Origin: Isoetes taiwanensis | Lineage: Eukaryota > Streptophyta > Lycopodiopsida > Isoetales > Isoetaceae | Assembly: GCA_021234155.1 (NCBI GenBank) | Contig: JAJEKV010000023.1 | Location: forward strand, 7,664,009 to 7,728,008 | Length of the DNA: 64,000 nucleotides | Direction of reading: 5' to 3' | Shown: positions 25,080 through 34,631 of the stretch, piece by piece | Layout: each line of letters starts with the position of its first letter | Numbering within the stretch: position 1 is the stretch's first letter | Translations under genes and position numbers: made by a program | Notes under the pieces: generated by a model | Seen by the model: the letters and a program-made list of their open reading frames with translations, nothing else | The model's database searches: none | What the model was told of the DNA's origin: nothing

Positions 25080-25259
25080 GTAAGAATTATAGTTTTCAAT
25101 CATTCCTTGCCTTAATGTCTAAATTCCCATGTTTTTCTAGTTAAAGTGGCCTCAAAGGAATATTTTTGTTGACACTAAGTATTTGCTTTTTCTAATCTTG
25201 AAAATGTAAATATTAGTAATTTCCATCTTGAACAAAAAAAAAAATGATTATCTAGTGCA

Positions 25260-27086
25260 CCAAACTGGCCGCTAGCACCATACGTAGAAGCCATCGACAT
25301 TGATTTCTTGCCTGTCATAGATATGCAGCTCTACGCAGTTCCATCCACAGAAATTATGCCATACAAAATGTACTCGGAGCCAATCATTTTACAAAGAACA
25401 TTTGTTGGTGCAGAGCGAGCACCAGCATTAAATCAAATATCTTTAAGAACGTGAATATATGCAAAGTCATGTAATGACACCTAAAGAAGTTATGGGAATA
25501 GGGGCATGCGAGATACTACCCATAGGGGCAAGCTTTGTACTACCTTGGCTTAGTTCAACCAACATGGCAAGAGCTTTAGATACTATGGGCTCTGTCTTAC
25601 GACATAATCGAAGGCAATACCATCAGCAACCTACACTCATAGCATATGAATACAACTTAAAAGCTTCAGTAACCATCAGCAACCTACACTCATAGCATAT
25701 GAATACAAGCTAAAACCTTCACTAACCATATCGTATAACAATACGAAACTTCAATTCAGATGTTTTTATTTCAACTTCATTCACTTTGTCATATTCCAAT
25801 AATATGCCAAATCCTCAGCCATCTCCTCTTCCTCTCTTTTCTCTATTGAGCCCCTCTCGAATTTAGCAAGGTGTCACCCATATCTACAACTTTGCCTCTT
25901 TTTGTTATTTTGTAGTGCAATAGAGCTCATTTCTGCACTCGACAAAGTACAATTACTAAAACTCCCAGGAATGCACAAGGCGCTGGCTCCGCCAGCGCTA
26001 AATTCTTGTATAAAATAAAAATGCTTCACACTTTAAGAATCTACAGTATCTACAGTATGCTTCCACGAGAGCTTGCTAAAGGCTCACAAGGATCTCAGGT
26101 CTTTAACTCCATTCAAGCTCTCAACTGCACAATGGCCCTTCACTTCTCATGTCTATCTGCGTACACCATGAACATATGGGCTTAGTCATAAAGACTAAGT
26201 GGGGTTTTGAGACATTTAGAAAATGCAGGCATAATCAATAAGAAGTATGCATGGTGTAACAATCACAAAGATCATGTTAAACCTAGATGCCTCACTTGAG
26301 AATCCCTCTATGCTAGAACCTAGCAATGCAATGTTAGCACACAACATGAACAATGATATAAGAACCCACATTATAAAAAATTGATACGAACCTGAAATCT
26401 CCACAGTGATTCTGCAAAACAATCATTAAGAAGTAAAGCAAATAAGTAAAGCAAAGCTCACCACTCATCTGGGCTATCCTGAGCAAGAGAATCTCTAAGA
26501 AAAACTGAATTTATGGCCTAAGAAAGGCTTAAAGGGAAATACAAACTTGACCATTAGAGTTCCGCTCTAGCAAAATCTCAAATTTAAGAGGACAGCTAGG
26601 CTTAAAAATTGGCTAAGGCTAATGTTTGGGAATTCGCCAAAAGAATTGAAGATACTTCTAATCAACCAATTCCTCACAAGAAGTGCAAGTGCTTCCAAGA
26701 TATGAAATAAGAAATTGGTTTTGGGCTGAGTCGGCTGCTGTGGATTTGCTGGAGCTGTAGTGGAATTGCAGAAACTATACCGGCCACCGCAATCGACGTC
26801 TTAAACAAGTTCGATTGATGACTTTGAATTACTGTAGCAGCTCATTTTGTCTAAGATGTTGGTCGCTGATGTACTATTGTCGCCCAAAATTATTGATCTG
26901 TGTTCCCATTAAGCAAGGCCGATGCCTCTTATAAAAGTCGTAGACCTTTTGGAAAAGGTTTGATGCTTTTTATTAAGGTTCGTAGCCTTGGCCTTAAAAT
27001 ATGATAAAGGCCCGCTTTATAATATAGCTTATAAAAGTCTTGGTCTATTTGTTTGAAAGTCTACCTTTTCTTTAAAGGTCCTACAC
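25260..27086. other. Intergenic; small duplications only
   Basis: A tandem duplication of about 54 bp at 25622-25735 repeats ACCATCAGCAACCTACACTC. No gene was recognised up to the inverted repeat at 27087. Confidence 0.45.
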
Positions 27087-27123
27087 ATTATCATTAGGGC
27101 GGATTTGGGGTCTGAAAATGGCC
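27087..27123 (+). repeat. Left terminal inverted repeat of the island
   Basis: Starts ATTATCATTAGGGCGG and ends AAAATGGCC. It matches the reverse complement of 40489-40525 with one mismatch (G/A at the 15th base). A CCACGTCA word follows at similar depth inside both ends. Confidence 0.85.
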
Positions 27124-27333
27124 CTTATCTTGGGCTAAAGATTTCCACGTCAGATTCGCCAGGACCAATCAGGTTTGCGCCTTTTTTACGAAAGTCAGTA
27201 TTACTTGGCAGGTAGAAGGATGAGCAGGCTTACTTGGCATCCACATGGCGTATTTTCATAGGGGATGCCTGCGCTTTTATTGCAACCATTTTAATGGCCC
27301 GTATTTTTCGGGAGTCGAGTCGCCGCCAAAATA

Positions 27334-27828
27334 ATGGTGACTTTGACCGCCCTCTTCACCGGGCCACCAACTCCCTTGTCAAATTTTGGCGCCAAACTTC
27401 AGATCATCACTCCCGCCTCCTCGTGCATCCTCTCCGCCTTCACTCCTCATCGCAATCCATGTCTCCTCGTAATTTACGTGTTCTTGCCCCATTTACGTAA
27501 CTCCCAAGGTCAAGAAGTGGGAGGTTTTGTCTCAATAGGTTCATGGGTGAGTATGCTGCCATCAACGAGGGGCGAGCATAAAGTTAAGCGACAAAAGGCG
27601 ATCGACTTAAGGACACATTGGATAGGTAGGATAAAAGAGTTCAAGTTGAATTCTAGCGGCCGGAAAGTGGAAAGTATAACAATACGACATGCATATACCC
27701 CTTCCGATATGGCCAAAGAGCTAATCTCCACCAAAAAACAGATTCCCAAAATTGCCCGCAAAATGGTAACCACCTTAATCGGATCACACGACGCCGAAGC
27801 TAGTCATCGCCTACTTAATCTGGCGTAG
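27334..27828 (+). pseudogene. Possible BAH-like domain ORF
   Basis: The open frame reads through 27828, where its last codons run into the first stem-loop. The start is unclear: an ATG at 27457 opens a different frame that breaks. The middle (GSWVSMLPSTRG, THWIGRIKEFKLN, SITIRHAYTPSDMAKEL) has the rhythm of a BAH domain, a module that reads histones or binds chromatin proteins, but the match rests on pattern only. If correct it pairs thematically with the histone-like gene two positions downstream. Confidence 0.3.
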
Positions 27829-27852
27829 AGATAGTTTCGGCGTCGTGTGATC
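27782..27852. terminator. Stem-loop 1 of the island family
   Basis: 17-bp perfect inverted repeat (27782-27798 with 27836-27852; arm GATCACACGACGCCGAA) with a 37-nt loop. It sits at the 3' end of the upstream ORF. Its role as terminator or 3'-processing signal is inferred from position. Confidence 0.7.
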
Positions 27853-28086
27853 TCCTTATCTTTTCATTTCTTTTCGTTGACACGTGTTTACAAACAACTT
27901 TATTGTGCGTGTTTATGTTTATCGACGTCGTGGATGTCATTCCGCCGAAAGTATTAGTAGTGTACTTGTCGTGTATCACATAGACATCGGAATTGTCCTT
28001 TTCAAGGTATGGATGCCGTGACCTTGCGGGGTATAGGCATCCGGTTTTACTGGACATGATTATAACGTAAAAGGTCGAAACCGAGC

Positions 28087-28761
28087 TTGAGGCCGGTTGA
28101 ATTGCCCCCTTTAAGTGAACTTTGTAAGCCACAGACTAATGAGAACAATGTAATTGCAATGAAGAAATGCATGGCTGACGAGGTGCAAGCGGGAATGTCT
28201 GAAAACGGAGGCGTGAGGATGAGTTTCAAAATCTTCACACCGTTTGAGGTATTTGCTAACATATTCCAGATGGCGCAGAAGTTCAAAAGCTCCAAGACAT
28301 ATACGTGCTTTCTCCCCCCCGATTTTGTGGATGGCTTATTTTTGGTTCCGACACAGGATGTTCAATTCCACGAATCATCCGGTCAACTAACAGAGGTCCG
28401 CGTAGTTAAGTCCTCCTTTAAGTTCAGATACTTTCTTCCAAAACAATATTTATACGTTAATTGTCAACTAGAACGAAGGAAACAGAAAAAGAGAGGCTGC
28501 ACAACTTTTTGGGAGCCGTTTGAGGACCATAACAGACACTCCGATGCGGTGGATATTCGAGTATGGAGAGGGGAGGAAGTCATTTATACAGCCACCATGG
28601 AAAGCGAATGGCCATTATCAGAGCTAAGAGTGCTAATGGAGACAGAGGAGATTGCTGACGACTTCCATTATTTTATTGATGGCATTAGGGTTGGTTACAG
28701 GCAAGAGGGAAATGTAAAGTTTAGTGGGTTCGCGATCAACAAGAAATTGTCTATCGCCTAG
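28087..28761 (+). CDS. Unknown protein of the island
   Basis: The longest undisturbed frame of the island. The first in-frame ATG is at 28159, giving 200 residues. A possible earlier start at 28009 is in the same frame but separated by a TGA and a TAA just before 28066. No family was recognised. Visible parts are a hydrophobic/aromatic N-terminal half (FKIFTPFEVFANIFQMAQKF, FLPPDFVDGLFLVP), a basic linker (QLERRKQKKRG), and a C-terminal segment (VDIRVWRGEEVIYTA, PLSELRVLMETE, FHYFIDGIRVGYRQE) with a beta-grasp-like rhythm. A histone-like gene follows 150 bp downstream. Confidence 0.55.
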   Translation: MRPVELPPLSELCKPQTNENNVIAMKKCMADEVQAGMSENGGVRMSFKIFTPFEVFANIFQMAQKFKSSKTYTCFLPPDFVDGLFLVPTQDVQFHESSGQLTEVRVVKSSFKFRYFLPKQYLYVNCQLERRKQKKRGCTTFWEPFEDHNRHSDAVDIRVWRGEEVIYTATMESEWPLSELRVLMETEEIADDFHYFIDGIRVGYRQEGNVKFSGFAINKKLSIA

Positions 28762-28884
28762 CGCTTTGAATCTCGGTTTTTTATTTGTGTTTTTGTCCGA
28801 TGTTTTTACCATCATATTTTACTTTAACTTCTGTTTTTTACTATTTATCTCTTGCCAGTTGTCTATTTTTGTCAGTGTTCGTAG

Positions 28885-28891
28885 TATAAAG
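28885..28891 (+). promoter_or_regulatory. TATA box of the H3-like gene
   Basis: TATAAAG only 20 bp before the ATG at 28911, so the leader would be very short or start inside the coding region. Confidence 0.45.
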
Positions 28892-28910
28892 CGCCATCCG
28901 CTGAGAAGCC

Positions 28911-29761
28911 ATGGCAAGAACTAAGCAAACCGCAAGGACCCATCCGTGGTGTAAGGCCGTGTGATTACATTAGTCCGCCTCCTTCATCTCAATCAAGTCT
29001 CGATAGAGATTCTCCTCCTCCCACCATGCCTAACGGAAGACCCTAAAAGAAATCCGCATGACGGTCTACGGAGAAGCAGCCCCGGAGTAAGTAGGGAGGT
29101 GCACTCCGCCTCGGAGACGGAGGATGGAAATGTGAGAGACCGGCGAGCGTAATATGACGGATTAATTATTGGGCAGCCGCCTGTTCTTGCTCTTACTGCT
29201 CCTCCTGTGGATGCGCCAGAACCTTCAAATCAAAGGAGGAGGCCCAACGCCCGAAAGGGGAAGGCGACCAGAAATGTGAGGAGACGGCCGGAAGAGTCGG
29301 CCGAGGAACAGCCTGCAAATGCTGGGGTGAGGAGACGGCCGGAAGAGTCGGTAGAGCAAATGTGCCCAAATGCCGGGTGGGTGAGGGTAGTGGCCGGAAG
29401 CGGAAGACGGCCCTGGCATTAAAGCGAGCGAGATTAAGAAGTATCAGAAGAGCACTGAGATGGTCATTCCGCGTCTCCCATTTGCCAGGCTCGTGAAAGA
29501 GATTCTGCAAGAGTGTGGTGCGATACATCATACCAGTTACAGAATTCAAGCAACTGCCTTAAATGCTCTTCAAATGGCTTCGGAAGCAGTTGGTGTCGGT
29601 CTGTTCGAGGACTCGCAGCTTGCAGCAATACATGCCAAGCGGGTGACTGTCATGCCCAAGGACATGCGCCTCGTCTTACGCATAAGGGATCCCGAGTACT
29701 ATGGTCAAAATTTTATGGCTGAATACAACAAGAAGAAAGACCCCCCAGAAAAAAGGCCGTG
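28911..29761 (+). pseudogene. Histone H3-like protein with a long N-terminal tail (disrupted)
   Basis: The ATG at 28911 opens with MARTKQTAR, identical to the canonical H3 tail start including Lys4. It then leaves frame; a neighbouring frame continues with a Ser/Pro-rich segment, and a basic segment follows with two near-repeats beginning VRRRPEES. The histone fold starts near 29415 with [12 protein letters not shown] and runs through [42 protein letters not shown] and [13 protein letters not shown] to a C-terminal extension ending PPEKRP. Loop 1 is 3-4 residues longer than in canonical H3, a feature shared with centromeric H3, but the alpha2/alpha3 sequence is more H3-like. At least three frame changes or stops separate start and fold, though the whole histone-fold region is one open frame. 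If expressed it would package DNA in nucleosomes. Confidence 0.8.
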
Positions 29762-29865
29762 AAGTGCCTTTGTGTTTTTTTCATATGTATAATATTTCTT
29801 AATGTAATGGCTTTATAAGCTGAATCTCTTAGTCCATTTCTTTCTTAGAAGCCTAGCTTCGCACT

Positions 29866-29886
29866 TTGTATTTTTTTTTTTTTTTA
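29866..29886 (+). terminator. T-rich tract after the H3-like gene
   Basis: A run of T about 105 bp after the stop codon and shortly before stem-loop 2. T-runs also follow the coiled-coil gene at 34.2 kb. Confidence 0.3.
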
Positions 29887-29899
29887 ATGTTATACGTGA

Positions 29900-29971
29900 G
29901 GATCACACGACGCGCAGCAAGCATTGTGCTTTTTTGTTGCACGTAGTAGTCTTTTTTAAGTCGTGTGATCC
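29900..29971. terminator. Stem-loop 2
   Basis: 12-bp perfect arms (GGATCACACGAC with GTCGTGTGATCC) enclosing 48 nt. It lies 140 bp downstream of the H3-like stop and directly before the telomere-like repeat. Confidence 0.7.
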
Positions 29972-29973
29972 AA

Positions 29974-29996
29974 CCCTAACCCTAACCCTAACCCTA
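29974..29996 (+). repeat. Short telomere-like (CCCTAA)n
   Basis: Nearly four CCCTAA units, of the 6-bp type rather than the 7-bp CCCTAAA type common in plants. It touches stem-loop 2 and lies 129 bp before the next ATG, so it could be a promoter element or a scar of end joining. Confidence 0.75.
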
Positions 29997-30124
29997 GAAT
30001 GTACCGGACAAATCTCCCCACAACGGCCGTGGTCCCCTTTCATAATCGACCATGACTACTTGAGTTCAAAAGTGACAAATACCTTACCGCTCCTAAACAT
30101 CTTGTTTTCGTCGTTTGCTTCGCC

Positions 30125-31540
30125 ATGGATTGTTATGTGAAGTTCCTGGAATGGTATGCATCCGCCCCTCATGACAACGAGGAAGTTGCGCCGACTGCGA
30201 TTTATCCGTTCTATTGCAAGGAGTTGGACATCATGGCAAACAAGATGGCGAGCTTGGATGCTATCGCGAGGTTGCCTTTAGCTTTCACCCGACCGCTTGG
30301 TCTCAAAAGACGCCCTTTGCGTGATGTCCTCGCCGTGGATTCCAAAACCAGCTCTAGAGGAGGCGGCTTCCCATTTGCAAACAGGGGAAGATGTTTTTCA
30401 AGAATGCTTTGAACGGCTCCTCCTCGGGCTGCATCCTTGTGCTTAAGAAGGTATCTTATTTCTCTTTGCCGCTTTGCATTTGCTAGTTATTGCATTCTCG
30501 CTTTCGCCAAACCGAAGATACACCGGAAACAATGAAATCTTTAAGCCAAGGGGGCCGGTTATGTGTGATGATCTTGACTATGACGTAGAAATGGAGATAG
30601 ATCTACAAGAAGAAGAGCAAGAATGTAGGAGTTTTAGCTTCGACGACCGGCCTTGGGTGAACCAGGAGGAGGGAGATGATTCTCGAAGGTGATGAGGATG
30701 GGGATGAGGATGAAAAGAAGTTGTCCGACATAACGCCAATTTTAGTGGAAGGCAAAGAATACCTATTGCTAAGTGATATCTTGAGGAACCCGCCTTTGTT
30801 ACGAATGTGTGCTAGGGAAGACGAGCTTATCAAGATTACCTTGGCCAATGGGTAAACTTAGGCCTAGATTTTGAAGAGGATTTGGACAAAGAGATGTTTG
30901 AAGTGTCTAATTATACCGCAATGCTATAAAGCTTAAAGAAGCCTATGAGAGGTCGGAGTCTCGATTTGCTCAAGATGAGGCGAATCTACCAACGGAAGAA
31001 GAATTCCAAATCTCCGTGCAAAGTCGCCAACATGATCTACAGTTTTGGCGTGCCCTTCATCAATCAATGCGGCAGATAAGCCCAGTAGATGAGGATAAAT
31101 GTGAAGAAGATAAGCTTGAGGGTTCTTATTTGTGGAAAGTAGATGATTTTTCTTGACGACATGCACGGGGGCAGGGAAAGATTGAAGGACTCTACATTGT
31201 TACGATATATCTCAAGATTCGTTAATGGGGAGATAATCGTCTTCAGCGAGAACTTTCAGCCCAAAAGGTGCGAGAGTTTGTCTATTACATCCGTGCATTA
31301 TGCATGTTCGGGAACCATTCCCAATTGGCATCAAACACCGAAAGGGTGATAGCAATTCGGCGGGATGTTGTGCTACAATATTTTGACGACCAAAGCCGGT
31401 CTCTGCATGGCGAGCAATATGTTAAATTTTTAGGCTGGCGGCTTGACTCACCCAAGGTTGGAAGTCGGTCGATAACATGGAAGTCATTGCCTTGTTGGAT
31501 CGGTCGTGGGGGATTGAAAGAGCATGAAATTGACGAATGA
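30125..31540 (+). pseudogene. Unknown larger gene of the island, frameshifted
   Basis: Starts MDCYVKFLEWYASAPHDNEE and ends SRSITWKSLPCWIGRGG with a tail KEHEIDE. Between these, readable pieces lie in different frames: LEEAASHLQTGEDVFQECFE, an acidic run around 30570-30715, LVEGKEYLLLSDILRNPPLL, RFAQDEANLPTEEEFQIS and VVLQYFDDQSRSLHGEQYV. A GT...AG stretch near 30451-30519 may be a short intron. At least four frame changes are needed, so it is probably dead. No family was recognised. Confidence 0.5.
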
Positions 31541-31644
31541 AGCTTGAGAAATTGGAAGTTATATGTTTTCCAACTTGTATCGGTAAAATTATTTATGTAC
31601 AGTTGTCCTTCCGAATTCCTAATAAAAATTATTTTATTTGTATT

Positions 31645-31711
31645 TATTCACATCACGAAATACATCACGATTTTTACGTCATATCTAGGTTTTCGCGTCG
31701 TGTGATATCTA
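31645..31711. terminator. Stem-loop 3 (degenerate)
   Basis: The right arm TTTTCGCGTCGTGTGATAT is well preserved; the left arm (CATCACGAAA) has lost bases. It lies about 105 bp after the preceding stop. Confidence 0.55.
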
Positions 31712-31762
31712 TCTCGAAGAAATGAAATATTATTGGAAAAAACAATTAATTTATTTATTCCT

Positions 31763-31792
31763 CACACGACGCCGAGAAGCAACTTCGTGTGA
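31763..31792. terminator. Stem-loop 4, shortened
   Basis: CACACGACGCCGAGAAG faces CTTCGTGTG with almost no loop. It lies just upstream of the TATA box of the next gene, so it may be the far border of the preceding unit or part of a promoter. Confidence 0.5.
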
Positions 31793-31799
31793 CTCATGT

Positions 31800-31808
31800 T
31801 ATAAATAG
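31800..31808 (+). promoter_or_regulatory. TATA box of coiled-coil gene 1
   Basis: TATAAATAG, 95 bp before the ATG. The following bases (AAGACC) are shared with the second paralogue. Confidence 0.6.
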
Positions 31809-31894
31809 AAGACCGATGTCCACGCCGACCTCCGATCGCCTTTTAAGCCTTACGCTCATCTTCTACTTCCGCCGCCTTCCACCTTCTGCCTCAG

Positions 31895-32283
31895 ATGGCA
31901 TCATCATCTTCCTCTAGCGCGACCACGCCAAGATAGCACTCCCAGCCCCGGCTGCGCGTGGACATCACCCTTGCGGTGGTGATGAAGAGATTCAAGGAGA
32001 TCCATGATGAAAACAACCATCTCGTCGCCGGAGAACAATGAGGCGGTCGGCATTAGCCTTCACGAGGGAGCTCTTGCCGAAGCGAGACGTTGAGCTCGTG
32101 GAAACATTAACCATGTACCAAGAGGCGACGAGCCGCAGGGCGGGTAGGTTGAAACTGCTCACATGATTTCGCAGCCTTAGAAGATATGGAGAAGAAGCTC
32201 CGAGCTGCGGAGGATGAGAACGCGCGACCTTACGGCCAATTTGCGGGACATGAAAATCAGCTAGAGGATCATGAAGATCCCTA
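31895..32283 (+). pseudogene. Small coiled-coil protein, paralogue 1
   Basis: Starts MASSSSSSATT, then VDITLAVVMKRFKEIHDENN in a shifted frame, LEDMEKKLRAAEDENA, and ends LEDHEDP before TAG. The heptad spacing of hydrophobic and charged residues indicates a coiled coil. Frameshifts and stops interrupt it. The copy at 32786 shares upstream, coding and downstream sequence, so the two arose by tandem duplication. Function unknown. Confidence 0.6.
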
Positions 32284-32380
32284 GCCGTTGTATCTATCTA
32301 TTTTTGCTTCAAAGAAAAGTTTTCTATTTTTTTGCTTCTATCTATCCTCTTGTTCCAATGTATGTTATGTTTTATTAAAA

Positions 32381-32442
32381 TATCACCACGACGCGAAATG
32401 CCTTGCTTGCAATTAGGTAGCAATCAATGGATTTCGCGTCGT
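32381..32442. terminator. Stem-loop 5
   Basis: CACGACGCGAAAT (13 bp) pairs perfectly with ATTTCGCGTCGTG. It lies about 100 bp after the stop of paralogue 1. Confidence 0.7.
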
Positions 32443-32603
32443 GATCTCCATGCCGATTCTATTTTGCTTCAATGAGAAGTTCTATCTTTAGTTATGTATC
32501 GAAAATTACTTATGTATAGGTTGTATCACGAAAATTATCAATAAAAATTATCACACGAGCTTTCTGAAGAAAAGGCGTTAGAAGAAATAACGGTCATTTT
32601 TCC

Positions 32604-32664
32604 TCACACGACGCCAGAAGTAACGGTCCATTTTCCCGACCCACGGCATCCTTCGGCGTGTGTG
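32604..32664. terminator. Stem-loop 6
   Basis: CACACGACGCCAGAAG faces CTTCGGCGTGTGTG, imperfect. It lies upstream of the next TATA box, as stem-loop 4 does for paralogue 1. Confidence 0.6.
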
Positions 32665-32690
32665 ACTCAAGCTACTACGAAATCCCTCGG

Positions 32691-32699
32691 TATAAATAG
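32691..32699 (+). promoter_or_regulatory. TATA box of coiled-coil gene 2
   Basis: TATAAATAG, 95 bp before the ATG at 32786, the same distance as in paralogue 1. Confidence 0.6.
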
Positions 32700-32785
32700 A
32701 AGACCTTCTATCTTGCCTTCGACCTCCGATCCTCTTCCGCCTTCCGCCTTACGCTCATCTTCTCCGCCTTCCGCCTTCTCCTCCG

Positions 32786-33142
32786 ATGGCATCATCATCC
32801 TCCTCCGATAGCGGCCAGGCGCCCAGCTGCCAGCGGACATCACCCTTTTTTGTGGTGATGAAGAGATTCAAGGAGGTTCACGACGCAAAACAACCCGTCC
32901 TCGTCGTAGAAGATGGAGGCGATTGATGAGGTTAGAATTCATGAGGGGGTTGCTTTGCATGAGCGAGACCTTGAGCTGGCGGCAACATTAACCAGTACCG
33001 AGAGGCCAATAGTCAGAGGGTCGAGCGATTTAATCGCACACAATATTTCGCAGGCTAGAAGATATGGAGAAGAAGCTTCGAGTGCGGAGGATGAGAACGT
33101 AGCTTTATTTGGCCAAATACACGGGATCATGAAGATCCGTAG
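32786..33142 (+). pseudogene. Small coiled-coil protein, paralogue 2
   Basis: Begins MASSSSSD, continues with VVMKRFKEVHD, EVRIHEGVALHERDLELAAT and a C-terminal segment related to paralogue 1, ending DHEDP. The frame changes several times. It is a tandem duplicate of 31895-32283 that includes the promoter and the following stem-loop. Confidence 0.6.
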
Positions 33143-33226
33143 CCATTGTATATATATTTTTTGTTTCAAAGAAAAATTTGCTTTGTTTCTTGCTTCTATC
33201 TGTTCTCTTGTTTTGTTTTATTAAAA

Positions 33227-33295
33227 GATCACCGACGGCCAAAATGCCATTCTTGCAATTAGGTAGCAATCAATGGATTTCGCGTCAGATGATCT
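33227..33295. terminator. Stem-loop 7 (degenerate)
   Basis: GATCACCGACGGC faces a TTTCGCGTCAGATGATC arm. The loop (TTGCAATTAGGTAGCAATCA) is the same as in stem-loop 5, reflecting the tandem duplication. Confidence 0.6.
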
Positions 33296-33299
33296 CCAC

Positions 33300-33665
33300 A
33301 ACGCACACCTCGTTGTATGTATAAATTCCTAATTTATTAATGGAAAAGTATATGTAACACAAATATCTAGCTAGATTATGTGATAACTTGCGGTAAATCT
33401 TAATTTGCATGTGGATGACAACGCCTATTCACATCGTGGCTTGTGGATGACAACGTCATGCCAAGGGCGTGGCATCTTGCCGCCACAATAACATCGTTCT
33501 TTGTATGCGGCTGCATACAAGATGCGGCTAGGATATGACGGATCCCATGATGCGAACATAGGCTACCGTTGCCTAATTGCATGCTATAATTTAAGCCTCG
33601 TGGGATTATTACACAACTTTATCGGTTTTCGCAAACCGTAGATTCCAACGTATCTCTAGTTTCTA
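33300..33665. other. Spacer within the island
   Basis: No coding frame recognised. A short repeated phrase (TGTGGATGACAACG at 33409 and 33441) is the only structure. Confidence 0.4.
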
Positions 33666-33672
33666 TATAAAG
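33666..33672 (+). promoter_or_regulatory. TATA box of coiled-coil gene 3
   Basis: TATAAAG, 94 bp before the ATG at 33760. Confidence 0.55.
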
Positions 33673-33759
33673 CGTCGAGGCCTTTGTCTTCTCCTATCCG
33701 CCATCTCTTGTTCTACCACATCCGCCCTCGACCATCTCTCTGTTCTCCCATCACTTTCA

Positions 33760-34177
33760 ATGGCCTCCACTCCGGTTCCATCCCCTGCTTGAGATCTTGT
33801 CTCAAGTTTTGGTCAAGGAAATTCGAACATTAATGCTTGAAGGCGGAGAACGGATCCGCCTTCTAAAAGAAAAGAATGATGAAGACGTCGCCAAGCTGGT
33901 TGCGGCAGAGGAAAAGGCCGCCTTCTGTAGGGAGGTGATTTTAGTGCGCGACAATCAGCGGGCTGCCTTAGACCGCGCCTTGCGCGCCCGCGAGATATAA
34001 CCTCCAAGAGAGGCTTAGGCCGCAATCCCGAGCGGGAGAGGCTGCCCGAGCTCAACTTCGATGGCGGGAAGATAAGGTTATGGAATATGAGAACGTGGTT
34101 GCGGGCGGGCAATCATGTTGGAGGAGCAGAAAAAAATTATCAACGCCCTCCAGGAAGAGCTTGCCCGGCGATCATAG
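33760..34177 (+). pseudogene. Small coiled-coil protein, paralogue 3
   Basis: Starts MASTPVPSPA, then breaks frame into LSQVLVKEIRTLMLEGGER, KEKNDEDVAKLVAAEEKA and VRDNQRAALDRALRAREI, and after another shift ends EELARRS. It is strongly helical with regular heptads. Promoter spacing and the MAST opening link it to the other three paralogues, although sequence identity is low. Confidence 0.55.
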
Positions 34178-34183
34178 GCATCG

Positions 34184-34215
34184 GGCTCCTCCTAGAGGGC
34201 CCGTTTTTTTTTTTA
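34184..34215 (+). terminator. GC hairpin followed by T-run
   Basis: CGGGCTCCT pairs imperfectly with AGGGCCCG across a 5-nt loop and is followed by twelve T. It begins 7 bp after the stop of paralogue 3 and has the look of an intrinsic terminator, unusual for a nuclear plant gene. Confidence 0.4.
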
Positions 34216-34327
34216 ATGTTTGTAATGGTTTTATTTCTCAATGGGAAAAGTTTTTGACAAATGTGCGAATATTACGTTTCCTATTTTTAATTTTCAATAT
34301 CCGTGGTAGAGAAATGACAAAGGCCGA

Positions 34328-34397
34328 GATCACACGAAGCAAAACCCTTCATAGGGTTTTAAAGCTCGATGTCTGCGATTTCAGCGTGGTGTGATAT
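34328..34397. terminator. Stem-loop 8
   Basis: GATCACACGAAGC faces GCGTGGTGTGATATC, 70 bp end to end, about 150 bp after the stop of paralogue 3. Confidence 0.65.
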
Positions 34398-34539
34398 CTG
34401 ATGTAGTTAGAATAGTTATTAATGTGTTCCAATTGGGCGGTTACCATTAATGTGTTCTAGCGGACAACCCGACCGAATCCGGCCGACACGCGTGGCAAGC
34501 GGCAATGACCCGTGTTTAATATGTTCAAGCGCTAATATG

Positions 34540-34547
34540 TATAAATT
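34540..34547 (+). promoter_or_regulatory. TATA box of coiled-coil gene 4
   Basis: TATAAATT, 92 bp before the ATG at 34632. Confidence 0.55.
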
Positions 34548-34631
34548 GAGGTCCTTGCATTGTGCTCCTTCCACGGTTAGAGTCTTTTCTCCTCACTTCT
34601 ATAATCTTAACGTCCCTCCCATTTGTTATCT

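Larger units (their letters stand above)
24193..25255 (+). repeat. 538-bp tandem duplication carrying an exon-like segment
   Basis: 24193-24730 and 24731-25255 are diverged direct copies. Each holds a 97-bp segment bordered by TTTTTCAG and GT (24418-24514 and 24983-25079). Confidence 0.85.

Noticed and set aside
25980-25998. GCGCTGG...CCAGCGC short hairpin
   Set aside because: 8-bp stem with no gene nearby and no T-run; no evidence of function.
29974-29996. Telomere repeat as a possible chromosome end
   Set aside because: Fewer than four units, with coding-like DNA on both sides; interstitial only.
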